Part shown: positions 23,490-35,231 of the stretch, piece after piece
How the letters are laid out: each line of letters opens with the position of its first letter
Position numbering within the stretch: the first letter of the stretch is position 1
Source of the DNA: Spinacia oleracea
Taxonomy: Eukaryota; Streptophyta; Magnoliopsida; Caryophyllales; Amaranthaceae
Length of the DNA stretch: 64,000 nucleotides
Direction: 5' to 3'
Assembly (NCBI RefSeq): GCF_020520425.1
Contig: NC_079492.1
Span: forward strand, 143,499,861-143,563,860
Notes under the pieces: model-generated
What the model was told of the DNA's origin: nothing
Seen by the model: only the letters and a program-made list of their open reading frames with translations
The model's database searches: none
Program-made: the position numbers and the translations under genes

Positions 23490-25948
23490 TCATATAAGGA
23501 ACATAAACAAAGAGAAACAAGAGAGCAAGCCCAAGAAGGGGAGGGCAATGGTGCTAGTGGCAGAGTTGTGAGGGGCAGACTTCTCTTGGTCAGCAGGGGC
23601 AGACGGGGCGAGAGCACGGGAAAACACCTCGAGGAAGCGGACCCCACGACCGGAGAAACCGCGTCCGGGGACGACTTGGATGTGTAGCTTCTGACCGAGC
23701 TCGCAGTGGGTCCCAATGCCGCTGTAGAAGTAATAGTCACCGGTTGTGTTGAGCTGAATTAGGGTTGGACCTTTGTAGAACATGTTTATTACATGGTCAT
23801 GCCCACATTTGTCAAAGTCTGCCTTTGATACTTCTAGCACGTTGTGTGCTCCCATTCTGTATGGAAACACTGCATTTTTTTTTCCCATGCAATTTAATTA
23901 ATATTGTCATTGTTATTATATAGGAGAATATATTTTTGCAATTAAATTAGAGAAACTATACATGTAAAAAAAATCAATTAAACTAGCAAATAATCCTTAA
24001 AAGTAAACAAGTATTAGCTTGGTGGTTATCTTAAAAGTTTTAATTTTAAACATGAGCAAGGCTGATGATTATCTTAAAAGTTTTTAATTTTAAACATGAG
24101 CGAGGATGATGGTTATCTTAAAAGTTTTTAATTTTAAACATGAGCGAGGCTGATGTAACCAATAATCACGTAAACAAATCACCTCCAAAAGGTAAAAGCT
24201 ATAGTAGCCCATTTACTTATAGATGGGTACTAAATTTTCTTCATCTTTCGAAAAAAAAAACAAAAAAACTATAGTATATTTAAAGGAAGACTTTGCAATG
24301 GCTACACAAAAAATTGTAGCTATTATAATTGTTTTAATCTGAACCTTTGAATTTATAGGATTAATCTTGGCCGTTTATTTGTTTGACCATTAAAATAAAC
24401 GAAAAATGAAAAAGAAATCCAGTTATTCACAATTTCACAGTCCTCGTGTAAATGGCAATAAGGCTCTAGATTACTAACAGCATGATGATTTAATGGAATA
24501 AAATTCTCTTACTACCAATTTCCAAGTGCAGAACTACCCCGGAACTTCGTTGTTAAGGCTTTTATGCTAAAGGTCTCTGATTTTTTAATCAATAGTTTTA
24601 TCTTAATTCAAGTTATCATCCATTTATGAAAATAAAAAATAAGTAAACTCCATTGATTGACACCATACGAGAATGGTATAAATATTACTTTAACAAATTT
24701 ACAACTGATTTGAAGGCTTCCATGAATGTTGTTGTGAGAATTACGGAAATGAAAGGTACTGTATATCCGTGTATGGGAAGGGAAAGGGAAATACCTAGTT
24801 TATGAGCAGTTACTTTATTTTTCTTTATCAGAAAATAATTTTTATTTTAATTATTAGTCAACCAAATAAGTGTTGGAGATTTATTATTGAAAATGTACGG
24901 TCATGATTAATAATTTACAGTGGCTACCAATTTTTTGTAGCCATTGTAAAATCATCCATATTTAAAGGAAAATAAATTTATCTCGCATTTGTATGTAAAT
25001 AATTATCCTATTTAATGATGTATAAATAAATCAGGGTTAAAAATCAAAATAAGGATCAAAGTGGTGTTAAAGACCATATGAATAATGAATTATAAGTCAA
25101 TTATCTTCTTTTACAAAATCTTAGTCTTTTGTGAAGATTGTGTTATATATACAACGTACACAAATTTGTTTTCATTGATTACCATATTTTACATTGAAAG
25201 TTTAGAGGGGAACGAGAGAAATAGGCGTCAACATATATAACCAATCGAAAACAATTCGATATTCATGGTTTAGGAGGATTGTAATCTATGATGATTCGTG
25301 ATCAGATTGATAATGTGATTTGTTAATTTAATCTTTAAATGCATACTTATGGAAATTTAAACGGTTAGATCCAATTTGAAATCCAAGAAAGCTATGATAT
25401 ATGGACAATAGTTTTCAATTAAGCATCGATCTACCCCACACTCAAAATTATTGATACAAAACCAACCAATGTGATTGATAAGCCCTCTCGTTTTCTCGGT
25501 TATGAGTTATGACTAGGGCTGTCAAAAAGTGATCCGATCCAACCGATTTCTAACAAAAATCGAAGTGACCCGAAAAATAAAATTCACACATTCAATCTGC
25601 ATAAACATAATGACCCCGTATACCTACATTATCCGGTTATATCCAAAACGATTATATATACCCGACCCGTAACCGACTGATAACTCGATTTGATACCTAG
25701 TTATGACATGAATATATCGGTAAATTAGAAAAATAAGGGGAAGAAACACAAACATAGGTTTAAAACTTACCTAATTTGTCACCAACGCCAAAAGTTCTAG
25801 GCTTAGCCCAATCACAATAGAAGGTGGCATTAGGGGGAATTTCCCAACCATTAGTTCCTCCAACAACATGGATCAATGCGCTAGTCGATTGCAGCAAAAC
25901 GCAGCACATTACAAATATCAACGGCAATACGAGGCGTATCACGGCCAT
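23490..25948 (-). CDS. phytocyanin / early-nodulin-like protein, GPI-anchored
   Basis: Two exons (25948-25771 and 23869-23490, phase-1 intron of 1.9 kb) give 185 residues. Phytocyanins are small apoplastic cupredoxins. Those lacking copper ligands are called early-nodulin-like proteins and act in wall, pollen-tube and vascular development. A signal peptide ends near A24. The fold follows with H68, the disulfide cysteines C81 and C115, H114 and Q119. The position of the copper-ligand cysteine, six residues before C115, is serine (S109). Type-1 copper binding is therefore unlikely, although the other three ligand positions (His, His, Gln as in stellacyanin) remain. A Pro/Ser/Ala linker (about 143-165) and a hydrophobic C-terminus indicate a GPI anchor. 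The intron carries a triple tandem repeat, a Mutator-like MITE and a hAT-like MITE. Confidence 0.92.
24028..24155. repeat. three-copy tandem repeat, 43-44 bp unit
   Basis: Units start at 24028, 24071 and 24115 with ATCTTAAAAGTTTTTAATTT and end in ATGAGCGAGGCTGATG. They lie within the phytocyanin intron. Confidence 0.88.
24285..24957. mobile_element. Mutator-like MITE in phytocyanin intron
   Basis: Element of 673 bp flanked by the 9-bp duplication ATATTTAAA (24276-24284 and 24958-24966). The ends are inverted repeats around TTGCAATGGCTAC and GTAGCCATTGTAAAATC. The same family is the outermost shell of the nest at 38169-63630. Confidence 0.85.
25514..25699. mobile_element. short hAT-like MITE in phytocyanin intron
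   Basis: 186 bp beginning TAGGGCTGTCAAAAAG and ending TTTGATACCTA, flanked by exact GTTATGAC (25506-25513 and 25700-25707). It is 70 bp from the exon-1 donor. Confidence 0.85.
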
Positions 25949-26412
25949 TTTATTATTTATTATTTTATTATTTTATTTTAGACTTGCTTAAAAGCTTTTT
26001 ATTTATTTTACTCAAAAAACCTTTACCAGGTTGAACTTTTATACCAAACTTACGGAATAAAATGAGCATTAATTAGGGTGATAATTTGTGGTTTAAAAAA
26101 TTGTGGTTGTCCTTCTAAACGATCAACAAAAAAGTAGGATTATAAGACATGTATTAATTTGAGGTTATCTTCAATTAAGCTCTATAAGTACTATTATTAG
26201 GATAGATATCTATTATAACTAGATTTTAAGTGTAATAATGGTTAATGATTTTGACAAGATTGGTTTTTTTTAACTACGTAAGCATGCGTATGTCTTACTA
26301 ATTTTAGAATGGTAATTATGCACCACAAACAGAATGGAAATCTCATGAGTCATGAACCATTAGGTATTTAGGTTATCAATATGAAACTTAGTTCACAAAT
26401 TCTTATTTACAA
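25949..26412. promoter_or_regulatory. phytocyanin 5' flank
   Basis: Presumed promoter region on the minus strand, AT-rich. No individual site could be called with confidence. Confidence 0.35.
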
Positions 26413-26702
26413 TGGTTGTACAATAAATATTGTACACCGGAATAAAAGTTGACTCAAAATGCTTAAAAGTTACATTTATATATGTAAAAGTTATCTATTT
26501 TTTAATGATAAATTTTTTCATTTGAATCAAAATTATTTCTTCAAAATCACTAATAATGTATAAATTAATCATTTAACCCTTTAAAATATTTATCTATCAA
26601 CTTTTTATTTTTATAATATAAAAGTTACAGAAAAATAGGTTAAAGTTACAAAAAACTGTATAAAAGTTATCTTGGTGTACAATAAATTATATTGTACACC
26701 TT
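26413..26702. mobile_element. fold-back element with TGTACAATA ends
   Basis: Both ends carry GGTGTACAATA-AT-TATTGTACACC-like palindromes that are inverted relative to each other. The AT-rich middle has repeated AAAAGTTAC words. Confidence 0.6.
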
Positions 26703-27307
26703 GTGCGCGCAAGATCTTTTGAACTTAGTTTTACAACATTTTACGAGCGGGTCAGTCAATATAAAATTTAGAATAGTTATGTTAAGGTTGAACATTTTAA
26801 CCGGAAATAAACCCATTAACTAATTGGGACGTATAAATTCAAATCTAGTCAACCCAAAGTCAACCAGTTTAACCCAATTATATATCTTTATCATATACAG
26901 TAAGTGAAGAACCGGGGTTATTTTTAAAATACCTTCAACACTTATTAAATAAAGAACATAATAATAACCTACCCAATAGGAAAGTCCAAATAAGCATCTT
27001 AATCAATCCAGCCCTTTAAAAAATTTCTTACCATTTTATGCGTTCGGCTCTATCTAACTTATCTGTTTCTTATATTCGCACGCATCACATTTATATTATA
27101 TTTTTTACATGTTTTTCATGTTTAAATGTAATAACACAAATTTATTTCTTATATTCGCACGCATTACGTGCATATAAGACTAGTAAGTTATATAACTACT
27201 CCATAGTATATAAGAAATATGTAAACGTGTGTTAAGTGAGTATGAGTTAAGAAAATCGATATCAAATTGGTCGTAGGTAGGAGCAACTCGTTATATATAT
27301 ATATTTT
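26703..27307. other. intergenic AT-rich stretch
   Basis: I see no gene or clear element. Confidence 0.5.
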
Positions 27308-27700
27308 TTTTGAAAGGAAAATTAATTCATTAATAAAGAGTCATACGACATCTACAAGAGAAATATAGATCTAACAAATACATGACAAATTGAATCAAAT
27401 AAAGGTTTCCTTCGTCAAAACTACGGTCGTTGAATGAATCTTGCACTGTAGAACGTCTCCCGTATATAACGCTGGAACATGCAGCCTTTTCAGAGAGAGG
27501 GTCTAACGATTTGTTGTAGCCGCGAGGATGATTTACACTTGATTCATCTGAATGTAGTCGAAAAATTGATATCTTTTGCGATCCCGCATAAAACTTTACC
27601 AACGAACCAATTCTACATAAATCAACTGAACGACAAACCAAACATACTAATACTAACTCCACCATAGGGAGACTAACGAACAAGGATGAACTCCGCCCAT
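27308..27700 (-). pseudogene. 3' end of a LINE-type element
   Basis: Read on the minus strand, this ends AATTAATTTTCCTTTCAAAAAAAA, a common 3' end of plant L1-type elements. It contains an open frame (27683-27330) with PRGYNKSLDPLSEKA and nothing recognisable as reverse transcriptase. A truncated, old insertion is the best reading. Confidence 0.45.
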
Positions 27701-28206
27701 ATGGTGAAAATTTATTGAATGTAAGAGAAAATAACTGAATTAACTGAATTAACTCGTTATATATATAACTAAAGTTAATTGTGTTGAGTGAATCACATTC
27801 AAATTCACCCGTTTACCATTTGGTCAAGTTTGATTTAAGTAAACATGTTGAGAATTGTTGCATTGTTTACTTAAAAGCTTCATTTGAACTTAATCCGATC
27901 CAAGTATCCAACCCGAGTACCGGTCCTAATTTACAATTTAAGTTTCCAAAATAAAAATAAATTCCTAACCAGTTCTTCAAGGTTCTAGACTCTGGTACAA
28001 TCCTCCGGCCCACTAGAAAACACGTACTCCGTAACTAAAAGTGTAAAACAAACAGAGAAAGTTCATTACCATATTCTGCCGCCAGTGCCCAACTGCCCAC
28101 AGATTGACATTTCTACTTTCTAGAGGGAAAAACTTAAATTCTTCAGATTTCATTTTCCCTAGTTAAACCCTAAACCCCCAAATTTGTTGTTCTTCAATCT
28201 GAAAAA
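27701..28206. promoter_or_regulatory. 5' flank and 5' UTR of the CX9C gene
   Basis: AT-rich. The last 60 bp before the ATG (CCCTAGTTAAACCCTAAACC) look like a plant 5' UTR, and the AAACCCTAA word resembles the telo-box seen upstream of many plant translation and mitochondrial genes. Confidence 0.4.
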
Positions 28207-30387
28207 ATGGAAGCAGCTAAACCAGTGTGTGGAAAAGAAGCATTGGATCTTCTCAATTGCGTGGTTGATTCTAATTACGATCAGGAGAAATGCCTTCATC
28301 TTTTGCAATCTCTTCGGCAATGTGTCCTTTCCAAGGTTCTCGCTTTCTCTCTTTTGTTTTCGATTTCAGAAATTCTTAGATTTTAATTGTTCATTTGTTG
28401 AATTTAAATTGTTTTTTCAAGTAATTTTCTGCTAAAATGTGATTATTTTTGCATCGTAAGATTTATGTGGTGACATTGACTAAGTTAGAACTACAATTGT
28501 GGTATCCAATTCTTCTTTCCAGCCTAAAATTTATGAAATTCAGATGTGTTTGTATATTCTGCTGTGATTTTGTACATATAGTTGACAAATTCATTGTATT
28601 GCACATTTGCACTGAGGCTACTCATGAAACTATGAAAGAATGAGAAGGTAACCCTGTTAACCTGTTATGATTATGGTGGTAGAATGATGGGATACATTAT
28701 GATACAATGCGAAAGTGTCAATAATGTATTCGATATTGCTGGAATTGGTTATGGTGTTGTGCACTTGTATCCCATTGTTCTTGATCTCCAACATTGACCG
28801 TTACATCATAATGATGGTTTGTATTTGACATTTGTAGTCACTTCAATGTTGCAAGAGATTAACACAAAATAATACACAATAGAACCTCTGATTAGTCTAA
28901 TGGATTTGTTATAACTAGAGTGTATAAGAGGTAAGAATGCCTAGTTGCCTACACCTTTATCTTCTAGCCCACTGTGATGTTGTTGACTTGTTGCTAGTTT
29001 TGCTTGTTGTGAGTCCTCGTGACTTCTACACTTGCATATACTTGTTCAGTGATTTTGTTAGAGAAGACCTAATTTACTGCAAAATCTAACGTAATTTAGT
29101 AAATTTTGCCTATGAAGTACTCCGTATGAACTGTTCTCCTAAAACTTTAAACTGCAAGGCCATTAATGTATGTCGACTATGAAATTCAGAGAAAATGTAT
29201 TAGTTTGAAGTTTATAGAGAAATTTATTTTTTGAGAACTTTTGGATGGAATTTGTTGCAAGTCTTGCAATCCTTGTCACCTAAAAGACATCATGTTCCAG
29301 TACGTGGATTAGGTATAGCGTTACACTTACCAATTAATCAAATTCTGATCAAAATGACCTTTTTGTTAATCCCATAATGTGAAACTATGGTTGGTTGATG
29401 CATTAGTAATTCATATTGCTTCCAACATTGACCGTTACATTATAATGATGGTTTGTATTTGACATTTGTAGTCACTTCAATGTAATTTACTAGAGAAAAT
29501 GTATTAGTTTGAAGTTTATAGAGAAATTTATTTTTTTAGAACTTTTGGATGCAATTTGTCGCAAGTCTTGCAATCCTTGTCTCCTAAAAGGCACCATGTT
29601 CCATCATGTGGATTAGGTATAGAAACCTAATTTTCTACACAGTTCTGCCAAATTAGTCCATTTGCATACAATGTACCATGTGTGCACATACCAATCTGCA
29701 AGTTCCTGGTCGTTTTCCTGGGCCTCTTGGGGGCCTCTTGGGTGGGGAGGGAGTGGGTTAGCGAATTAGCTAACACCAATTACAGTGAATATTTGAAACA
29801 ATCAATTGTGTGTATTGGTTAGCATGATTTTATTATTCGGGAAAGGCATATTGCACATTGTCTTGTCATTCAGATAGAACCTCGATTAAACCATTGTGGC
29901 TTGTAATAATTGTAAGTATATGTGGAATTATATGGACTGATAATCTTATATGCCGTATATGCTTATATTGTTGCTGCTCTTGTTGTTGCAAGGGTTGCAT
30001 TATCTCAGTATTATTTGTTTTCGGCGTACTTATGTGGTTTTGGTCTATGGCTTTGTAATGAATTGTGATGCTGGTTGTTAGAGCAAAACAATGTGATATC
30101 CTCTTCGTTGATGCTAGAGAATGATGGATTATGAGCAGGGTTTTAAATTGGAGTGTATTTGGCTTCCTATAGTGTTACACTTATCAATTAATCAAATTCT
30201 GATAAAAAAGACCTTTTTGTTAATTCCATACTGTGAAACTGTGGTTGGTTGATGCATTAGTAATTCAAATTGCTTCTAATCATGATGCTGTTAAATATTT
30301 TTTTCTTTTATATAGAAAGTGAAGAAATTTTCGCTACCCCACGAGAAGTCGCTGGAAGTAGATCACGGCAGCAAAAGGCAAGCCTGA
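28207..30387 (+). CDS. small twin-CX9C (CHCH-type) mitochondrial protein
   Basis: Two exons (28207-28335 and 30316-30387, phase-0 intron of 1980 bp) give 66 residues. The protein has C8-(9 residues)-C18 and C29-(9 residues)-C39, an exact twin-CX9C pattern. This forms a helical hairpin held by two disulfides. Such proteins enter the mitochondrial intermembrane space through the Mia40/Erv1 relay and serve in respiratory-complex assembly, cristae organisation or copper handling. The tail is basic (K-K-V-K-K) and polar. There is no N-terminal presequence, as expected. The subfamily cannot be decided from length alone. The start is the first ATG after a short UTR. A polyadenylation signal lies 379 bp after the stop. 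The intron is a mosaic of duplicated blocks. Confidence 0.85.
28787..30290. repeat. duplicated blocks inside the CX9C intron
   Basis: Block a (TTGACCGTTACATCATAATG...) occurs at about 28793 and 29427. Block b (GAGAAAATGTATTAGTTTG...) occurs at about 29190 and 29493. Block c (CAATTAATCAAATTCTGAT... to GATGCATTAGTAATTC) occurs at about 29332-29415 and 30185-30270. All copies are direct and slightly diverged. Confidence 0.8.
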
Positions 30388-30765
30388 GTTGGTATAAGGA
30401 GATTATGTTGTAACGAGGATTTTGTAGATAAAATTGGTGTAGAATGCTTAATTTTCTTGAGTGGTCTAGTCTCAGTTCAACAGTTTTACCCATAATTAGG
30501 CTTTGTGAGATTGCAGTTGACCTTTTTAGTTTTTTCACCAAAAGGGCTTCAAATAAGGCCCAAGTCCAGTACTTAGTTCAATGTGAAGGTATTTGCCTGA
30601 TCATGATTCTTCTTGGGAAATTGCTACTGTTTTTGAAGCCAAGTATCCGGAGTTGAACTTGGGGTCAAGTTCTTCCTACGGGGTAAGGAATGTTAAGGGC
30701 AGATTGCTACAAATAGTCAAACTTAGGAAATTGGTTGATTTTTGTATCTTTTGTATTTTGGCGCC

Positions 30766-30771
30766 AATAAA
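30766..30771 (+). terminator. polyadenylation signal of the CX9C gene
   Basis: AATAAA after a T-rich stretch, 379 bp downstream of the stop and directly before the MITE at 30787. Confidence 0.55.
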
Positions 30772-30786
30772 CTGATTTATTAAATA

Positions 30787-31031
30787 CTTCTTCTGTTTTT
30801 TAATAATCGCAACGTTTAGACTTTTTACACTATTCATATAATTTTCTTTGACTATTCTTGATGTTTTTTATATAAGATAAAACATAGTCATGTGGGATCT
30901 TGTTAGATTTGTCTCAATGTGTATTTTCAAGATATCAACTTTTTATAATTTTTACATAAAGAGAATTTAAGATATAAATGACCAAAGTTGTGCATTGGCA
31001 TAACGTTGTGAGTATTAAAAAACGGAGGAAG
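30787..31031. mobile_element. Stowaway-like MITE, most complete copy of its family
   Basis: 245 bp with TA on both sides (30785-30786 and 31032-31033) and ends CTTCTTCTGTTTTTTAAT / CTTCCTCCGTTTTTTAAT. It is colinear with 12697 and 21326. Confidence 0.8.
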
Positions 31032-31213
31032 TATGTTATTACCAACTTACCAACTCATCATTGTTAGCTGATTCGGTTGAGCAGAGTTTGGGTATTAATA
31101 ACCAAACGATAGGTTGTAATCATTTTCATCAATCATAATAACAAACATCTTCTATCTTTCTCTCCAATCTCTCTCTTCTTCTCTCATTACTTTTTTTTTT
31201 TTTTCTCCTTTAA

Positions 31214-31604
31214 GGGCATGCTTGGATTGAGGGTAATGTATTAAAGGGATAATAAAAGTCAAACTAAGGTAATTGAAGGTGATGATGAGGGGATAAAGTG
31301 GTGGCAAAGGAAACAAGCTAGTGTTGGCAAAAAGAAAATAAAATAGAAGGGGAACAAATACCCTAATCATGGGGGGAATAGTTACCCACCATCCCACTAG
31401 GGTGATTATTACCCTCATTTAGGGGGTAATTACTTCCCCTTTCCTCCCTTCTTCTCACAACACCACCACTGCCACAACTTCTCATCACAATACCACCACA
31501 CCACCCTCCTTACAACCACCTCAATTCACCTTCATTATCCTTTTATTATGGTGGTTTGACTTTTATTACCCCTATAATGCATTACACCCAATCCAAGCGT
31601 GCCC
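31214..31604. mobile_element. Tourist-like MITE
   Basis: 391 bp with TAA on both sides (31211-31213 and 31605-31607) and ends GGGCATGCTTGGATTG / GGGCACGCTTGGATTG. This is the PIF/Harbinger type without a transposase. Confidence 0.85.
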
Positions 31605-32165
31605 TAAACTGAGTTCTTCTCTTCTTTTCTATTGAGTTCTTGATCACCATGGGTAAGGTGATCCGCTAGCCGTTGAGGATAACCACCCTTCTGCATCAAC
31701 AACAACCTATTTTTAGCTATTCGACATATGGGAAAAGGGTTACATAGAGAGAATTCTTTCAGTTAACCATCACATTCCTGCAAGCATTCATGATACAGAA
31801 ATAGAATCCAAGATGTCATACAACATGAACTATATTATAATGTATCAATGTAATTTTCTCATATGACAAATGGAGAAAATGATGTTACGGACCAGATTAA
31901 AAAAGTTTCACAAGCACACATTAGAATACACTTCAGATCATACTTCACCCATAAAAGGCCTTCAATACCAGAGAAGGCAACTTAAAAGCTCAAAAATTGC
32001 CAGCCGAACACTGACAATAGTTTGCAAAGCATGAAGTTTACTAATGAAACAAAAACTGTGAATATGATGATACGACTTACCCTAACATAGGTGCCTGAGA
32101 CTCATATATATAAATAATAATAATGTACAGTAGTACAATTACAGGTATACCCTTAATATCCTCTA
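31605..32165. other. intergenic
   Basis: No gene seen. It lies between the Tourist-like MITE and the decayed Copia remnant. Confidence 0.5.
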
Positions 32166-32541
32166 TTAAACCCCCTCGTACAGGGGAGCAACGTGCAGAT
32201 TGAATCTTAAAAACTCAAAACGCTGACCTGACAAACCTTTCGTAAAAATGTCAACGATTTGTAACTCAGTAGGAACATAATGTACAACTAAATCACCATG
32301 AGCAACACGCTCCCGAACGAAATGACAGTTTATTTTGATATGTTTGCAACGATCATGCTTAACCAGATTCACCGCAAGATAGGATGCAAAAACATTATCA
32401 CAAAAGAGCTTCACGGGTGCGCGGATGACTATTCCCAACTCAGCTAACAAGGAACGAATCCAGAGAGTATCTTGTACCGTGTATGCAACAACGCGGTACT
32501 CTGCTTCTGTGGAAGATTTGGAGACAGTGGGTGCTTCTTCG
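32166..32541 (-). pseudogene. old Copia remnant: RNase H end
   Basis: Minus-strand frame with TVSKSSTEAEYR and KLFCDN, the RNase H core of Ty1/copia polyproteins, followed by the usual HIKINCHFVRE and IFTKGL tail. It is the 3' end of the element whose reverse transcriptase lies at 34107-34700. The two parts are separated by a younger Copia fragment, and the stretch between the core reverse transcriptase and RNase H is missing. Confidence 0.85.
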
Positions 32542-34106
32542 TGAAGGAAATAATGCCCTTGGTCCAAGTATGCATTCTATGTTAAGTCTAATAAATGCGG
32601 TTCAGTATTAATTAACAAGTTAATAATTCAGTGAGATCAAGTGAGCTGAATGCCTAGCTAGAGGCCGCTTCAATTCAAGTGGAATTAATGATATTAATCC
32701 ACAGCTTACTCTTGACTGAACCCGTAGGGTCATACAAATAGTACGTAAACGGATCAAGTATTTAATGGCATTAAATACTCTATCTATGGATATTCGGAAT
32801 CGACGGATCTTGGTTTCAGTGGGAGCTGAGATCGTCACAGGCAAGAAATGAATACTCCGGAAACGATGATATTACCGGAAACGGAAATATGGATCGTATC
32901 GGAAATGTAAATATTATCCAAGTCGTAGATGTTGCCGGAAACGGAAACATGGTACGTATCGGAAAATATTATCGGAAATGGAAATATTGCCGGAATCGGA
33001 AATATTGCCGGAAACGGAAATATTGTCAGAATCGGAAATATTATCGGAATCGGAAAATAATTCCGGAAACGGAAATATTAAATATTTGTTCGAAACGGAA
33101 CTTAATTCCGGAATCGGAAATATTAAATATTGTTCGTATCGGAAATAAATTCCGGAATCGGGAATTTAATCGGAAGCGCGTCGTACGAATTAGCATCGGA
33201 CGAGACTTGCTAGACGAAGGCCCAGCACGAAGCCAGGCCTACGCTCAGCAAGCCCAAGCGCCCAAAAACACGCTGCCAAGCCACGCCCGGTCCAGCGCAA
33301 GGTCAGGCCCAACAATGGCCTTGGCGCGCGCGCGGGGCTGCGACGAGTGGGATGGCGCTGTGCGTGGGCCGCAAGGCCTGCGTGCGGTGCTAGCGTATCA
33401 CTCGAAGTGTGTTACTCGAATCCTAAGGCTACCGGGATTTGTCATATGATTAAATCTAATCCTAAAAGATTTAGTTTATTTAATTAGAGTCCTAGTAGGA
33501 TTATAATTAAATAAATTAGTATCCTAATAGGATTCCAAATCCTTTTCCATAACTCTATAAATAGGTGCCTAGGGTCACATATTTACATCGAGTATTCAAG
33601 TATTCAAAGTGATTTTTGAGAGCAAAAATTCAGTCATACAATTGCCTATAAAGTGCCGAAAATTCTAAGTACCTTAAGGGCGATCCTAGTTGGTCAAGCT
33701 TAAGGCGGATCCGGACGTGCTGTGGACTATCTACGGAGGGACGAAACTTAGAGTTCTAAAGACTTGTTCTTGTTCGGTTCGGGCGCAGCTAGGGAAGACA
33801 CGCAACAAAGAGTATGCATCTAAACTATGCTAAATGATTATGTGTAAATAATATGCTTTCCTGGCTTTATGGTTTTTCCGCATGATTTATGAATTGTCAT
33901 ATGTATCATAACCTAACAGTGGTATCACGAGCCTCTTATTATTTTCATAATCTAAATTGCATGAACATGGTTAAATATTACAAATTTGCAAGAATTAAAA
34001 GGGGTGATTAATTTTCGTAATTGTTAATTAATTGCAAATTGCGTTTATTTAATTATACGTACGCAGTTTTTCGGCAGTTTCTTCGTTACTCATCCAAATC
34101 AAGTGA
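32542..34106 (+). mobile_element. truncated Copia element: one LTR plus leader
   Basis: The LTR (32542-33918, 1377 bp) begins TGAAGGAAATAATGCCC and ends ATCATAACCTAACA, as in the two Copia elements of the nest. A primer-binding-site-like GTGGTATCACGAGCC and about 170 bp of leader follow, then the sequence returns abruptly to the old Copia remnant. The rest of the internal region and the second LTR have been lost. Confidence 0.9.
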
Positions 34107-34700
34107 GATGTGTGAGGTGAATGCATAAATTGGAAATTAAATGCACAACATATGTAATATCAGGTCTTGTCATAGTCAAGTACTGTAAAGCCCCAACCAT
34201 ACTGCGATACTCAGTAGGACCGGATAATAGATCACCGTCTGTAATGGAAAGTGTGGTACTACTAGGAAGAGGGGTACGCACAAGTTTAGCAGTGTGCAGA
34301 TGAAATTTCGGAAGAAGATCATGAACATATTTTTTCCGACACAAAAATAAACCTTTGAAATTACGCACTGCCTACACTCGTAGGAAATAGTGTACATCAC
34401 CTATATCTTTCATAGCAAACTCGACAGACAAATGAGATATGAATTTGGTGATCAAAAGAGTCGAGTTGCTTGTGATAATGATATCGTCGACGTAAAGAAG
34501 AAGATACATAATGAATTTGTCACGACGAAAAATGAACATAGAATTATTTGATTGACAAAGAAAGAAGCCTTGTTGTAACAAAAACTGGTGAAGCAAAGAT
34601 ACCAAGCTCTAGGAGCCTGTTTTAAACCATAGATTTTTTATTCCTAAGACGACAAATGTGATTAGGAAAATCAGGATGAATGAAACCTGTTTTCCTCCAG
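34107..34700 (-). pseudogene. old Copia remnant: reverse transcriptase part
   Basis: Minus-strand frames show LLLYVDDIIITSN and MKDIGDVHYFL, then YRSMVGALQYLTMTRPDITY. These are core reverse-transcriptase and connection phrases of Ty1/copia. Upstream, HPDFPNHICRLR is visible before frameshifts and a stop. Confidence 0.85.
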
Positions 34701-34727
34701 TAAAAAAGAAATTAGTTGAATACTTAC

Positions 34728-34829
34728 CTGACTAACAAAGAACAAGCTGGGATTTGGCTCCTTGATGACAAGACGATCATCTTTCTCCCCATGACACCAT
34801 TTAAACAGGAATATCATCTCATACACAGG
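34728..34829 (-). pseudogene. orphan exon-like fragment
   Basis: An open 102-bp block of 34 codons lies between a good acceptor (CAATTACAG) and a good donor (CAG then GTAAGT). It has a protein-like composition (VYEMIFLFKWCHGEKDDRL). A second exon-like block at 35001-34939 does not join it in phase. I do not recognise the protein; this may be the remnant of a host gene. Confidence 0.35.
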
Positions 34830-35084
34830 CTGTAATTGGCAAAATATGAACATGTATCACCACTTTTTATGAAATAATTTTATAAATAAATCGAGAGATC
34901 ATGGATGTGTATTGATATGTTTAGGAAGAACAACTCACCACATGGAAACCATCAGACGCTTGAGATTGGTGCAAATAGGATGTAAAATGTCAAACAAACA
35001 CCTGTGAAAGGGCTCAATGCCAAAAATAGCAACAGTAGTGTGCACCGTGAGAGTCTTGTATTTTAATACCATGAATTTCAGTCT

Positions 35085-35215
35085 TCTTTGACTACCTCCT
35101 TCCCTTCCCGCTCCGCCTCCTCACTTGCCAAGATCTTTTTTTCCTTTACTCTCCTCCCCTCCCCCTCTTCCTCCCTTGCCAAGATCTTTTTTTCATTTGC
35201 TCACTTCCCCTGTAT
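35085..35215. repeat. pyrimidine-rich direct duplication
   Basis: CTTGCCAAGATCTTTTTTTC occurs twice, about 60 bp apart (near 35124 and 35177), each preceded by a CT-rich tract. Confidence 0.6.
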
Positions 35216-35231
35216 TTCCACGATACTCTTT

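Noticed and set aside
23483..23740. Second minus-strand frame overlapping phytocyanin exon 2
   Set aside because: It is an out-of-frame shadow of the Pro/Ser/Ala-rich coding part.
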